Made by a program: the position numbers and the translations under genes
Shown: positions 1-14,000 of the stretch, in pieces
Numbering within the stretch: the first letter of the stretch is position 1
Layout: the number at the start of each line of letters is the position of its first letter
Notes under the pieces: generated by a model
What the model saw: only the letters and a program-made list of their open reading frames with translations
Databases searched by the model: none
What the model was told of the DNA's origin: nothing
Assembly (NCBI GenBank): GCA_009869945.1
Contig: WIXG01000269.1
Location: 47,091 to 111,090 of the forward strand
Length of the DNA: 64,000 bases
Source of the DNA: Mesaphorura yosii
Taxonomy: Eukaryota; Arthropoda; Collembola; Poduromorpha; Tullbergiidae
Reading direction: 5' to 3'

Positions 1-61
1 TTCAATTGTTGAATTATGGGATATTTGTAACAAGACGTCGAAATTGTCTAATTACTTTCAG

Positions 62-3000
62 ATGAGAGCGAGGCCACCACGTCGTTTCTAACGCAGTTGT
101 CGACATGGGATAAGGAGGAGCTGGACGATAAACTAGCGCACAGGGTTCAGGTACGCAATCACGAACTGCAAATCTGAGAGTTGGCTGATCCAGCAGCTCT
201 GTAACCAGTAGTAGTAGCTTATTAACATGTGCTGTTCGAATTGAGGAAGCCTTCAGATTAAATTTCGAGCTCCCGAGCTACATTTCATGGTCAACTATTT
301 CTAAAAATCCTTCTTTTAATGCAGGTTTCAACAAGGGCCGTAGCGAAAATTATCCAAGCCTTTGACCGGTTGCAACAGCGAAACGAAAAGATCTCCAAAG
401 CACTGAACGGTGAACTAGGTAACACCTATTTTGTTGTACCGCACGAAAAATTTAAAATAAATTTTAATAAATCCAAATAATCTGACCGATTCCATAGAAG
501 AGAACCAAACCTTAGATGATGTTGTGCGACAAGCCAACGTGACTCTGGAAGCAGAGAATCAAAAACTTCAAGCCTTGAACACCAGTCTTCACGAGCGGTA
601 TCATATAATGTCCCTCAAGGTAAATATCCTTCCAATCAAGCTGTGCACCACATCCACAGCACTAGCTGACCCTGGTTAACTTGACGCGCGTTAATTCGTT
701 AATCTCTCTTCGAATATACAGATGAATGAGTTCGCTGACAAGTTAAGTTCAGAAGAAACCAAAGCTGACGAGCTAAAGAACCGGGTAGACGATCTAAACT
801 GGGAAATATCGAAGCTAATTGCCCAGAATGAGAAGCTAACCAACTTCACAAATGAACTAACTGAAAAGTACAAGAAGCTGCAAGCGTGGAATCTGAACGA
901 GGAGAGACGTCAGCAACTCATTACAAGTTCCTCCTGGGACATCATTCCTGGAAGAATCGACATACCTGACCCTGAGCTCCACGAGTTACAGATGGAGGTC
1001 GAAGAGGCCAAAGAAATGGCCTCAATGCGGTTGCAAGAACTGGAACGTGCAATGCAGTTGCATAAGGAGACCGTGAGAGAACTCGAAACCCTGCGAATGC
1101 AAGTAAGTGGCAACCCGAACACTTGTTACAACGAAGAACTAAAGGATTGATAAAGTAGAGGGACATCTCTAATTTTTTTGAGGTTTAGAGAGTACAGAGT
1201 GCAGAGTACAAACATATTCAAGCCAATTATCCTTCTGTGTGATTAGCACATTTTTCTAAACTCGAAGATAGAGAATCTTACTAAGTCCATAGGAAAACAT
1301 TTTCCCTTCAATCACATACTGCTGTATTACCCGTTCAGTAATATTACACTTACATTTATGTGTCACCGACTGTTTTGCGCTTTGCAATTGGTGACCCCTT
1401 GCACATTCCCAAGTGCTGCCGAGTCGGGCACAGCTGAATTCTCAACTGAATTCCCAGCTGATACAGATCTAGTCGCCAGAGCTGCATTAGCAACGAAGAA
1501 CTAAACATTGTACTAATCTTCGTCATGTTGCGCCAATTTCAGATTCGTCACCTACCCGAATCCGTGATAGTAGAGACGACTGAATACAAGTGTCTGCAGT
1601 CCAAGTTTTCAGTGATCTACAATGACACCGCTCTTTTAAGGCAATCATTCGAAGAAGCCAAGCAAAACTACTATGCAATGAAAAACTTTCATTTAAAGAG
1701 GATAGAAGAGCTAGAGGTAAGGCACAAGCCGGTGTAAAACTCAAAGTAAGTACTCAACATGATTGCTAATATATGTTCACTGATTAATTACAGAGTGAAG
1801 AACTCCTGGGCCAGAAGAAACTACGGGCCGAGATGATCCAGTTGGAAGACTTGCTGGGTCAAGTACGGAAGGAGTACGACATGCTGAGGATAGAATACGA
1901 GCAAAATCTAGCCGCTAACGAACAAACGGGTCCAATTAATCGGGAAATGAGGCATTTGATAACCTCACTTCAAAATCATAATCAACAATTAAAAGGTGAT
2001 TCTTCGAGGTATCGGAAAAAATACAAGGAATTAAGTAATGATTGTACTAAGGTAAGCTTGCTACCATCAATCGTTCATATGCTTCACATGCTTATTTGCT
2101 GTCACTAATAAGTATCCTAATCGAATTTCGACTGAATTTCAGCTAAAGCGAATCAAGGATCAATACGAGATGAGATTAGCTTCATCACATGACTCCACGA
2201 GACTGAGATACGTGTCGGGAAATGACAGCATAAAAGAGGAGGATTCACCATCATCGTCGAGTTGCATACAGCGGCAAGAATCTAGCTCACCCAACTCAAA
2301 CAGAAATCATGAAGATTCCTCAACCGATGTAAGACGTTAAACTTGTAATCTTATATAAGGAAATTCGCAAGAATTGCCGTTCATATTTTGCAAAACCTTT
2401 CTTACAGGATCAGGAAACGATAATTGTTAAAATCGAGAAAACGCATAACGATATTGACAATAAGAAAGAAATCCGCGAGGCTATTAAGAAGAGTGAAAGT
2501 GGAAGACGGAGTGACGCTGAGTTAATAAAGGAGTTAAGGTCTCAGTTAAAGTAAGTTCTCTCTATTCTCTAATGTTAGTGCTAAGAAATCTATCCCTTCA
2601 ACCATTTAATACTTCAATTTCTGCTCCAGAAAAACGCAAAATGAGCAAAGAGAACTGAAGCTTCTGCTGGACATGTACAAAGGGTCCACTAAGGACCAAC
2701 GAGACCGTGCTCAGCTATTGGCTTCTGAGAAGAAGACCAGAATGGAAATTGATGAGCTGAGGAATCAAGTGAAGAAACTGCAGGAAAATAAGCGGGAAGA
2801 CAGGAAGAAGTTGGCGGACGAAGACGCGTTGAAGAAAATCAAGTTACTGGAGGAACAAATCCATTGCCTCCAGAAGCAAGTGACTGGGCAGAAAATGGAA
2901 GAGGAAACTCTCCTCAATGACATGGAAGTGACGGGTCAAGCGTTTGAAGATATGCAAGAACAAAACTCGCGCCTGATTCAACAGCTGAGAGAAAAGGACG

Positions 3001-3841
3001 ATGCGAACTTCAAACTGATGTCAGATCGGATCAAGTCAGCTCACCTTCACAAATTAGCCTTAGAAGAACGAGGTCTTCTGCATGATCAAGTAAGTTGATG
3101 TTCATATATGATATTTCATTAACGATGACTATCCTTCCAAGAAGCATAAAATTGATAATTGAATGCTTACTTTTCTGTAGATTTCCTCATTATCTAAGCA
3201 AGTTGACGCTCAAAACCAAGTAATACGAAAGCTGGAGGAGAAAGAGAAAGTACTGCTAAATACGATGACAGTGATTGACCAGGAAGGAAGGATGCGACTC
3301 AATGCGAGTGACATGAACAAGAGAAAGGCGATCGAAGCTGCCCAGTCCGCTGCGGATTTAAAACTCCATTTAGGTACAATTGGTTTCTTGAATTGAACGC
3401 TGACTGCTGCTTACGACTCTCACGTCAAATGTTGCACCGCAATAATTCTCCATGTTATTTTGTACAGAGAAATATCACTCTCAAATGAAGGAAGCCCAAC
3501 AGACGGTAGCTGAGAAGACGACTGCGCTGGAGCAAGAAGCCTACAAGACCAAAAGGCTTCAGGAAGAAATTGTGCTACTGAAGAGAAAAGTAGAGCGGCT
3601 CAATAAAATAGAAATGGCTGGAAACTCCGATGCCGTAATGCTCGAAGAAATCCGAGAATATAAAGAGACGTTAACTTGTCCTTCATGCAAAGTAAAGAGA
3701 AAAGACGCAGTGCTCTCCAAATGCTTCCACGTGTTCTGTTTCGACTGTTTGCGCACAAGGTATGAAACTAGGCAAAGAAAATGTCCCAAATGTAATGCTG
3801 GGTTCGGAGCTAACGATTATCATAGACTCTACCTCTCGTAA
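62..3841 (+). CDS. Bre1: E3 ubiquitin-protein ligase BRE1 (RNF20/RNF40 family), 3' part
   Basis: This enzyme monoubiquitinates histone H2B in the nucleus, with an E2 of the Rad6 type, during transcription elongation. Eleven exons join in frame: 62-150, 325-418, 498-619, 722-1102, 1543-1716, 1794-2051, 2143-2328, 2408-2550, 2630-3089, 3181-3373 and 3468-3841. All have GT-AG borders and compatible phases, giving about 824 residues. Almost the whole product is coiled coil, with family-typical blocks such as [21 protein letters not shown] and [14 protein letters not shown]. It ends in a C3HC4 RING (about 3679-3795) with [13 protein letters not shown] and CPKC, followed by the invariant FGANDYHR tail and a stop. 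Vertebrate RNF20 is about 975 residues, so roughly the first 150 lie upstream of the window. The first visible exon begins inside a codon. Nothing is broken, and the gene should be functional. Confidence 0.97.
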
Positions 3842-6070
3842 GAATAGTTTTAATGTTAGGGCGTATTATCTAGGATTAAAGAATTATTTCCCACATTCAT
3901 TGGTGCTCCTGATGAATGAATCAGGGCCTCATCAGTCCCACATTCTCCTCGAGCGCCATTCCTGTCATTTTAACTTTTTTTCAAAATTCCTACTAACATC
4001 CGATATCCAATCTTATACAGTTCCAACTGCATGAGCATATGAGCAATTCATGATCTGCCCATGCATGTTCTTACAATTTTAGCTTAGCAAACTTTTAATC
4101 AGTCTTAGACTTCAACAAATATTCCTGCTCGCAAATTGTTTGACGCAGTCGGCGGAAGGGTAGTCACCAGGCTTGTCAGTTATCTCGCTATCTAAAGACG
4201 TGCCGTATATATGCACTTAATTTGACTTATTAACGTCAAAGCAAGCTCGAGGCTTCAACGTCTCGCATAGCTTTCGTTTTAGATACCTGAATCGGTTTCT
4301 ACCAAACCCAAGCATAAACCATCAGCATACCAAGAACTCCCGAGACACTCTGCATTGAACAGTGTATTATTAATTAGCAGTTTAACCCAGCCTACTCTAA
4401 TCTAATTAAGTTACTATTGTACATTCTTGCAATGTGTGATGTTTAAATATGTGCATAGCTTGCATGTTAAAAATGTACATCTACACTAGCTTAAGGATTT
4501 TAGTACATTTGCACAAAACGATCCCGTGGACGGCACAGCACAGCGGCAGCGGCACTCTTTTATATATGCGCCTTGCTGCCACTGACGCCTCCCGCGTAAC
4601 ATGGCAAAACTGAATAACTGAAGTTAAGGAGTAACTAGATCACAACCTAAGCGTATTTTATTTTAGTTTAAGATTTTAGAATGCGAATCCTTTTGGTACA
4701 AGGTTTCCTTTGTTTTTAACTTTTTAGACAAATTGATAATGTACAATGTACAGCTAAATATATGCAATTAAGTGTAAATACTGTTAATGTGTGAAACTAC
4801 GTTTTGTATCTAAACAAGAAAACTTAGTGCATAATTCTGCTTAATCAAGCACCACACTGATATACGTATTCAACAGTGTACTTTCGGAAAACCACAAGGA
4901 CTACTACTCTAAATTAGTAAATTGAACGATAAGGAATGTAGTCTAAAAATTTAAATTACGAATCAAAAATGTTCAGACTCGGAAACGAAGTGAAAATATG
5001 CATTTTATATTGTTAAATTTTAATTAGAAAACGATTGAAATCACCTTAAAAATTCTTGCTCGTTCATTCGAACTTTTGATCGTCGAATCAAATTTTAGTG
5101 ATCAGTCTGTTTCTTTTATGCAACTTCCAGCATATGTCAAAAAAAATTAATTACGCTTTTATATGTATCTCAAAGCCAATCTCGAATCTTGTGTTGAAAT
5201 TATTCGAATTTTTTGTTGAATTTTGCTCCAAGACTCACAGGAATTTTTAATTTTTACTTTCTACTTTTGAAATTGATTTGTCTTGTCAGTCATTCAATTC
5301 TCTACACATTTACATTTCCTTAAAAGAAAACCACCACCACCGAAGAAACAAAAAGAAAAAATGTCAAAATAAAAACAAAAATGAAAATATCAAGAAAAGT
5401 AAGCCATGTATTACTCATTATTTGAACTGGGTCTGAATTCCAGTGCATACTGCCACACAGAAATCGACCGCCGCGGTTGCCTTGGTACTTGCCATGGTCA
5501 CTGTTACTGACTGAACTGACGGAAGCGAAGCAAAGTGTTGCGAGTCTGCCGCTGAAAATTGAAGCCACTGCATATGTTGGGGAAAGCTTTCTCTTCCTTT
5601 AAAGCCACAGCTCAGCACAGCCATTGCCAATGTACACACAGTGGAACGGCCTCAAATACAGGCAAACAGTTTTACTGACCGATAATTTTAATTTTTAAAT
5701 CGTACATCATTTGCTTGGAGCGCTGACAAGGCGTAGCCTGCTTGTATAAATTAAAAAGAGGCGCCATATTTACTCCGAGTGCAAGTGTAGCCTTGTTCGG
5801 CTCTAGTGTCTAGCTCCAGGGTCAGTGTCTTCATAGTTGGAAGAAGGAATTGAACTCTGGTTCCTACGTGGCCAGAGTCCTGGCGCTCTACCTCCAGCCC
5901 TTCCATTGCATTGACCACAGAATACAGCCTACAGACAGACTGGGCTACCCATCCCTACGACAGAGATAGGAGACTCTGATCTACGATAGAACACGCAAGC
6001 ATTATAAAGACTGCTGATTTTTGTCGTCAAGTCTATCTTTCACAGCACGGTATTCAGCCCATCCTGAACA
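3842..6070. other. Intergenic: BRE1 3' UTR and AT-rich spacer with a tRNA-like relic
   Basis: The first part is presumably the BRE1 3' UTR. ATTAAA at 3875-3880 is one possible poly(A) signal close to the stop, and more AT-rich candidates follow to about 5370. The stretch 5335-5380 is A-rich and low in complexity. I see no coding exon on either strand. The tRNA-like relic at 5840-5905 is listed separately. Confidence 0.6.
5840..5905 (-). repeat. tRNA-like SINE head or decayed tRNA pseudogene
   Basis: Read on the minus strand, this has an A-box-like stretch (rc of 5884-5901, including GGAGGTAGAGCGC). About 30 nt later comes a B-box-like AGTTCAATTCC (rc of 5846-5856). Spacing and order match an internal RNA polymerase III promoter. 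The T-stem pairs poorly and no clean cloverleaf forms, so a tRNA-derived SINE or a dead tRNA fits better than a working tRNA gene. It lies about 165 bp upstream of the BCL7 start codon. Confidence 0.5.
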
Positions 6071-7493
6071 ATGTCGCGATCAGTGCGAGCGGAAACGAGA
6101 AGTCGTGCCAAAGATGATATTAAGCGTGTAATGCAAGTTGTGGACAAAGTGCGAAGATGGTAAGCGATCTAATACACAAATACATGCCTCTATACATACG
6201 TAGATACTGCTTGAGAGTGAAGTAATCACGATCAAGTCTAATGGTGATTGAAGTCCACTGCGGTGTACCGTCTAATCAGTCCAATGCCTCATGTCCTGTC
6301 GAAAATTCATTCGTCGGCCAACTGCCCAGTCGCCACTCCAGTTGGGAAATTAAATGTCGATTTTTGAATGCCCAATGCAGAAATAGTCAATGATCTCGAC
6401 CAATCTAATTAATTACCGGTAATATAGGCGTAAATGACACGGATAACTAACTGCCCGAGACAGATAGTCGGTACTATAACGAATACTTACTCAATTGACA
6501 ACCTGTGGACTCAGACGAACAACTAAATCGGATGGGTCGATAAGAAACTGAAATGAAAATAAATGCTTTCAGCAAAGGTAAGCGAGTACTGAACTGATGC
6601 GATAATGTTAATGTACCAGGCAGTGCAACTGTGAGATGCAAGACATGGGGCAGCACAACTAGACAACAGACAAATAGCGCCGTCCCATTTTTACTGTGAT
6701 TGACCACAGTATATCTTAATGGAGTACAATATCCACCTAGAGTCGCCTCCGCGTGACGTGATTAGTCTTTTGGCAAGCGTATCTACTATGGCAGGCTGTT
6801 TGGATTCTCTGGGCAAAATCCCTCCTTGGTCTAGCCTTGGCTGGGTGTTGAGACTCAGGCAGGGGATATGTGCATATTTTGCGAACTGATCTAAGTAGCC
6901 GCTCGATGATGAACTAATCTTTAAGGATGCACTAAAGACTGCTTATAGACACACAATTGATCAATGCTTAATTTTTTTGATTAATCAGGGAAAAGAAATG
7001 GGTCACAGTTGGAGATACCACGATGAAAGTGTACAAATGGGTTCCAGTCACATCCACCGACGTAAGAATTTAAACAGTTGCAATCTAATCAGTTCTATGA
7101 GTATCAGTTCTAAAGGTAAATACTTTGCCCTGCTGCTATCTAATTGAGAGCCACTATTCACTGTTTCAGTTGAAAAGGAAAAAGGAACCTATCAGCACTA
7201 GCGAAATTCCAGCTAAAAGAAGTTTAAACTTGGCAGCAGTAGAGCGGGAGCGAGAGGCAGACATCTCCACAAATACGACGCTGGCCGAAGGAGAAGACTC
7301 CAACACGAGTAAGAACGGATTCCCAGATACGAATTACCTAACCATATTTACCTACCTACCTACCTAAGGGTATTTAATTGGCGTAATTTAATCCCACTTT
7401 TCAGGCTTCTCTGTTACAAGTGATTCGCAAGGAGGCACGACGGAGTTTGCGGGAGGCGATTTCGCAAGTCAAAGTGAAACTAATGGTTCGTGA
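6071..7493 (+). CDS. BCL7: BCL7-family protein (SWI/SNF complex subunit)
   Basis: BCL7 proteins are small nuclear subunits of BAF/SWI-SNF chromatin remodellers. Four exons join in frame: 6071-6159, 6989-7061, 7170-7308 and 7405-7493, giving 129 residues. The N-terminal 50 or so residues are the diagnostic BCL7 domain: [20 protein letters not shown], then across the first intron [20 protein letters not shown]. The tryptophan codon at that junction is split 2+1. The rest is hydrophilic, with a basic LKRKKEP stretch and a serine/glycine-rich acidic tail, as in the family. Human BCL7A-C are about 200-217 residues, so this is a short form. The start is the only ATG that gives the conserved N-terminus. 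An AATAAA lies at 8041-8046. The last exon is less certain than the first two, because other frames are also open there. Confidence 0.92.
6747..6988 (+). other. BCL7 intron 1, 3' portion: no feature seen
   Basis: BCL7 intron 1 (6160-6988, 829 bp) is the longest intron in the gene-dense part. I find no exon, repeat or RNA gene in it. The acceptor is TTTTTTGATTAATCAG. Confidence 0.5.
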
Positions 7494-10400
7494 TTTCGTT
7501 CCTCGTCAAAGCCCAATCAGGCCAAATCAATGGCACAACGCAACAAGCCACCGCATCGACTTATCTAATCATTACTACTACGTTCCCCTTAATCAACTTT
7601 TTGTACTTACCCAAAGTATTCACTTTTAAGTTTTTAGATTACCGATTTAGTCCGGCTTCTTTGCTAAGCCTTTTTACCTTAAGTAATCCACGTTTTTAAT
7701 TTTACTTTGAAAGTCCCAAGTCGATAATTGTACTAAGCTGTACTGTAACTTATGAGCATGTTTAAAGTCATAAGTGAGGATGAATATTTATTCAATTGCA
7801 TGATTTTAATTAAGCTTTTGAATTAGTAAGTTGTTCGGGATCGAATTCGTAATCTCCTTCTTTTAAGGTTTCAACCATTGCAAGAAAAACTCAAGTTTGG
7901 AGTTGCAGTCTCATTGTTTTAGCCGATGTCAATTAAGTATTGTAGGTAACCGAGAATTTGCATGTGAATTCCCAGTGAATTTCAGTTCACTGATATGTTA
8001 CCAATTCTGTGAATCTACAGGCGCAGCATTTTACTCAGAAAATAAAATACACCTGAATCTTTTTATCTGATTGTTGATTAGTTCTCTCTAATTCTCCAAG
8101 GAGATAAGAATGTTTTCATGACTCATCTACTTCACTTTGTCAATGACTCAGCCCACACAAAACCTCTTGGTTTCGGTTGAAAGTGGTTAACTCCAGGTCC
8201 TTACGTGTAATTATTTTCCGAAATGCGTACAAACTGATAAAGATAGGACGATAAATGCAACCACTGCAAAGTCTACATTCAGAAATAATGCCGAAGTCAA
8301 GATTAACAAAGGATAATTAAGGGCATGCAACATGTGATGTGTTTCCAGAAATCAGATTGTTTTCAAGCACCGTTTGCTCCAAAGTTGGTAACTAAACAAC
8401 TTACCAGTACTTACAATTCCACAAATGGGTTGGTGGGAGACGAAATTGAGCGACTTTTGTAAGAAGCAATTAAAAGCTTCCAATTACGCGAATTTAGTAA
8501 AAAGGGTGATTTGTAACCTGCAGCCTGAGTGGATTCTTCGTAACCTTATTCATTCTTTACAGCAACGAATATTGGCTACTGGGACGAAGTCTACGAAGAG
8601 ACAGTAAAACCATGCGTATCAAGGACGCAATGAATTCCCAGTCCTTTTCGATTGTCGGTTATTTATATTTTAAATTTTAGCAATCAAAGTAAACGGAAGA
8701 AATGTCCAGGGCTCAGAATATGTGCCATGTGCATTTCATGAAACTCCTCTTAGCATGGGTTAACGTGCTGTTAAAAATCGAGTCAACACATCCTCTGCAC
8801 TGAGTTTGGAGAAAGACGAGAACTGGAAATTGCAAGAGTGAACATTCTCTTTGGACCTGGCACGAATTACGCGCACGCTTGACGCGTCTCTGCTTTGTTC
8901 CCTCCATCCGGCACAGCCTTTGCGTTGTGACTCGAACTTCATCTTCGAGAGTTCATTGGCACCACAAATGACTGTCAAGCCAAACGTACGAGTTCTAGAT
9001 TTCCAGCGTCCCACAAAATTCCCATGCTTGATATCAATGCACTGAATGCCAACAAGCCACCAGCAATTCCAAGTTTCGAGTTCAATCTGCGTCTGAATTT
9101 GCTGAAGTTAAGACGTGTGTTTTCTTACTCTGCGTTTGGAAAGCGATTTTTGCTCAAAAATTTATCTTCACTGTCGAAAATTGTGTGTGTGAAAATATCT
9201 TCGATTTTCCGACAGGAATCCTTCTTTATAAGGATCTTCAAAACTGCTCACGTCATCACATCTAAGAATCTTTGGCATCTCAGAATATCAGATTTCACAC
9301 ACTTCATTTGGGTAAGATGAGAAGTTCCCATTTCAAGCAAAATGCGTAGTTAAATGGTCATTGGAAGTAAGATTGCTATTACTTTTTGCTCAGGTATCTA
9401 TCCAGCTCCTGGGCTTTAACTTCGAACCTCAACTCGATTGTCAGTTTTCAACCTGAAGAAACGTCTTCATTTCATTTCAACAGCCAATTGGTAAGATTAC
9501 ACTGACCTTGTCAGTCTTGCATGGAAGATGTATATGATGAGGAGACAGGAGCAGAAGACAACGTGCTTCAGCATCTCACTGATTTCTCGGATTCTTCAGT
9601 CATTCTCAATTTTTCCGATTTCAGCCAAATATTGGCATTCCTCGACAACGAAGCATCTTAACGAAGCACGGTTTTCTCAACAGCTTAGTGACTTTTGAGC
9701 GTATGAAAAGCAGGCCTCTTCTTTGTAGTTATAACCTCGCCTCACGCTTTATCTTTGGTTTCCGATTCGTGCACGGGTCGCCATCTCGCAACTCCGAATA
9801 AACTCATGTTGGGTCTGCATTGTGCCACAGATTGTCAAACATAAGGCAGGCAATACCAACGCCAGTGTCAATGCTGTAACACCGCATACTGTTTGCTGTT
9901 CACTTGTAACAATGCAACCAACTGAAAATTTTTTCCTTGCTCACAGTAAGCACCTGAAAGCGCTTCCATTGGCGCTGGTGGACAAAAACATCCATAGCGT
10001 TCTGCTGTTGCTGTCTGCACTGCACTGCCAAGTTGAAATCGAAACTGAGTAAAAGAAATAGGAATGAAGGAATAAAGATGAGAGACAGCCACCAAGTCAG
10101 TCTAGCCTCCAGAGACTGGGGCATTGGTCGTGGTCGTAGTCGTAGCCACTTGTACATAACGCAAAATCGAGAACCTGGACAATGCAAATCGATACTGATT
10201 AAATTAATAATGATAAACTAACCATTCAAATTGTATTCGGAGTATAATGTACGCTGTCATTGACCAAACACTGAAGGCGAGAGAATTCGGCATCAAAAAC
10301 TCCACGGGCGCTATACGCGCTATCGCTTGGCTCCTAACTGCGGTGCAGGAACGCATTAATTGAGTAGCATCTGGTACGTCTAAACTTATACGCTAAACGC

Positions 10401-11014
10401 TAGACGTAGATTTAGTCGGCACGCACGATGCGCGTGTAGGGTGCATACAATGATAATTACTTAATTAATGTTATCGTGACGTAGGTGAAGGGCATGATTC
10501 ATTATATTATTGGATGAACGCGATAAGACGCTCTGACAATAAAACGGCATGAGCGCTCCTGGCATTGGCCTATATTAAGAAATGGTTTCAATGACTGGTG
10601 ACTTCATTCATTTGCAGGACTCGTGGCGAACAACAACCACTCCAGCACACTGCTGGACGGACGCTCTGGCACGGCAAACGGACACATAATTTTCTGCAAC
10701 CTGTTACGATTAAGTCTGACTTAATTGAAATTTTGCGTGCGACAATAAAACAGGTATGAAATCATGGAAGGAAATGAATTTCGAGATTGTATGTACGAAT
10801 ATTTATGGTTTTGCTTTGTCACAGACTTGAAACTGCCTCTAGGATATGATTTGGTAAGGCTTCCTTTCACATTTCACTCCAAATTAAGCTCCGCTCAGCG
10901 ACAGTTTATTTTCTTCATTTAGTTCCTGGTGAGAATTTCGTAATAAGACCAACGGATGAATACATGAACTAAATAGAGATTTTACTTCTATGATTGCAGT
11001 AATCAGTATTCCAA
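7494..11014. other. Intergenic: BCL7 3' UTR, unassigned sequence, probable 5' UTR exon of the next gene
   Basis: AATAAA at 8041-8046 is the likely BCL7 poly(A) signal. From 8650 to 9700 there are scattered short open frames without recognisable protein features, including a 46-codon acidic ATG frame at 9521-9661. From 9700 to 10600 the sequence is ordinary, with a CpG-containing stretch at 10280-10450. A polypyrimidine-AG acceptor at 10997-10999 just before the zinc-finger ATG implies a noncoding first exon upstream. A candidate donor is at about 10854, but I could not fix that exon. Confidence 0.5.
9521..9661 (+). CDS. Possible small acidic ORF (46 aa), unproven
   Basis: An ATG frame of 47 codons including the TAA encodes a strongly acidic peptide starting MEDVYDEETGAEDNV. 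It has repeated Asp/Ser/Phe motifs and no basic residues except one His. It lies alone between BCL7 and the zinc-finger gene. A splice-acceptor-like CAG occurs a few bases before the ATG. I do not recognise it, and its length is within chance expectation. It is listed only because its composition is unusual. Confidence 0.15.
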   Translation: MEDVYDEETGAEDNVLQHLTDFSDSSVILNFSDFSQILAFLDNEAS

Positions 11015-14000
11015 ATGAAAATGTCCAGAGTCGCAGCGAAACACGCGTCTGACCAGAGTCCTACGTCAAGCTTGGTGAAACTTCAAAACGGTCCCCAAAA
11101 ATTGAATGCCAGCCTGCAACAGTCGCCCGCAACAAAACTAAAGCCACTTGTCCCGAAGAACGTGGGGCAGATGATGGAATTGAAGGAGTACGACGAAGAT
11201 TTCTACATGAAAGATGCGCGGCAATGTCGACTGTGTTCCAGAAGCTTCGCACTTGTAGACCTTTTCCAACACTACGAGACTGAACATTCTGCATGCTTCT
11301 GCGTGTACTGCGGAAAGTCCTTCGAGTCCAGATTCGTGCTTGCTTCCCATCTGGAGTTTGAACACAATGTCGCAAATCAAGCATACCGTAACACGAAGGA
11401 GTTCGCTAGCAAACTGGATAAACGAGTTGACCTTTCTTGTGTTCACTGCAAGAAAGTATTTCCTTCAGACTCGTCTTTGGCCCAAGCTGTAAAGCATGAG
11501 TGTGATTCGGGTTTCGGTCGCTGCAGGCATTGCAACTTCCCATGGGCCACTACCAAAATCCTGGAACATGAGCAAATATGCCGAGCAAAGTTTGCGAGAA
11601 CTTTATCAAATCTCTCCGAGAAGGGCGAAGTTACACTGACACCTCTGAGGGCTCGTCACAGAAACGCCTGCAAGAAATGCCTGCAAGTTATCTCACCGGC
11701 AAAACTGGCCGAACACATCAGAGATTGCAACGGAGTCCCAAAGATTTCAAAAAGACTATCAGTAATGCCACCAAAGGGACTTGAACCAAAGGACAGATTG
11801 ATCAGATGTGTCAAGTGCAAAGCCAGCGTCATGCTCTCAAAATTTCAAGATCACAAGAAAGTATGCCCTGGACTAGCTGTTTCTGCTGCACCCCGTACGG
11901 AGGTAGGTACGGAACAAAGTAAAGAAGTTGTCCCATTGGACCCTCTCCTTGCTGAGCAAGATCCTGCAAAACGACTGAACATGCTGATTTCGGCGCTCGT
12001 TGATTACATCCGAGTTGAGAACAAAAAGTATCACCGCCACCAGTACGATGGCGGCGAGCCTCCCGTTGTCACTGTGTCACTCCCCATGGAATTCAAGGAT
12101 AAACCTGTAAACTTCCTGCTGCAGGAGCTGATCCTGAAAGGTTCCGAAACCTGTCTGTATTGTCGACAAGCGATCCTGATTCGAGTTGACAAGCGACAAC
12201 TTGCACTGCATCTCTTCATCAATCATCGCTTCAAGATCCAGATTTCTCCACAAGCCAGTTCTGAAGAAAGTAAGCCGCAGCCGGTTGAACCAACTGAAAA
12301 CAAGACTGAGGTAGCCGAAGTGATGCAGGAGCTGGTGACAAAATCTGAGCTACTCACGGATTCCAGTGCCGCAACTGCTGTCAGCGAGCCGCAGAAACTT
12401 AGCGACAAGATGGAAGTTGAAGTTACCGACCCAGATAAACAGTTTGACTCCAAAACGCAAGAGACTGATCAAAACTCTCAACCAACTGCACAAGAACATT
12501 CCAACGAAAATCGTGAACTTGCTTTAATTACAAATCCAGTACCTCCGACGGTCATCCCCGCCGAAGCAGTGGAGACCGTCAATTGGGACGAATTTGAGAT
12601 GATGATCTTGCAGCAAATCTTTACTTCAAACGAGATCCTGTTCTGCTTCGATCGCGGGGACGCAGTCTTCGGACGAATGCCCTGCGATTGCCTCTTGTGT
12701 GGCCAGCGAATCAGCAGCCAGCTGAAGCTCTTTGCTCACTGGCGAGTTGCTCACAAGGGAGTGGCGATGAGATGCGCCATGTGCACGGGCAGATTCCTCT
12801 TCAGTGGCTCTCTCTTCTCTCATCATTGCTTCGGGACACCGCGACTCTTCGAAGAAGTGCGACAAGCCGCGATTGCTGAGGCCAGTGTGTCCGAAGATTC
12901 CAACAGGAACATGCAGGTCTACGCTGACGGAGAGACTAGCAACTCCACAATGGTTCTTCGATATCAGTGTGAATTTTGTGGAATTCAGCTGCCTGGTTTC
13001 TTCAACTACATGGTCCACCTGAGAAAAGTCCACAACACCTGTGAACTCTGCCTAGAGACTGTCGAAGACCAGAAACTCCTCGAGCGCCATCATCGCAGGC
13101 ATAAATTGCAACATTACTGCTGGAAATGCGCAATTCCTTACTTGGCCAAGCCAAACTACATGACTCACTTGTTCTGGAAGCACGGAGCAGAGTCAAAGAC
13201 GTGTTATACATGTTTGGAAAAGAAGTGGCCGTTCATCTACCACTTCTGCCTCCCTCCAACGACCTTCGTATGTGAGATTTGCAAGATCCAGTTCACGAAG
13301 CCAGTTTGTCTCATCGTCCACAGGCGCCTTCACTCGAATGAAAAGTTGCGAAAGTGCCCATCATGCCCCGAGAAGTTCATCTCAAAGAAGCTCCTGAACA
13401 AACACATTGAAGTCAAACACAAGGCAACAAATGCAATCCTTGTCAAGGTGGAAGACACAGAAACTCCGTCTGCTAAAGAAAAAGACATAAAATTGGAAGA
13501 GCAGCAGAATACATCTTCTACTTTACCGATTCAGAAAGTGGAAGAGGACGAAGATCTCAAAATGGAGGATTCAGAAGAGTTAAAACAAGAGCCACAGAAG
13601 GAGATAAAGCCAGAGGAGCCAGGTGCTGAAGGAAAGGAAGTTACAGAAAAAGCTGAGGAACCCAAAGCCGACGCTTACCAAGACACGATGCGACCCGTCA
13701 GTGCGGACGTCCCTGCGAAGGCAGATGATCCAAATTCCCTGATCAAACCGAATACTGAGATCGGGACTGCATCTGATAAGCCAGCAGTTGCTGATGTTGG
13801 CGTTGTCGAGCTCACGCAGTCACTGAAAAAACGGAAAACGAAGAAGGACTATAGTGTAACATCATTGCATGGTCCCAACTTGTCTGAGGACGAGAGCGAC
13901 GGTGATAGAGAAGGCGAGGAAGAGTACAACAGTATTCTGAGCGAGACCCCAAGGCAGGAGTTTGATGAATCAATGGCGGATATTTCAACACATATCAATT

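Noticed and set aside
9024-9320. 98-codon plus frame rich in Leu, Phe, Ser and Arg
   Set aside because: No domain, and composition like AT-rich noncoding DNA. No supporting splice sites on both sides.
9440-9520. Tiny exon and 24-nt intron upstream of the small acidic ORF
   Set aside because: An intron of about 24 nt is below the usual size for spliceosomal introns in animals.
11061-13211. Several minus-strand and shifted-frame ORFs of 60-135 codons inside the zinc-finger gene
   Set aside because: They are shadows of a strongly coding plus-strand exon. None has domain features or a sensible start.
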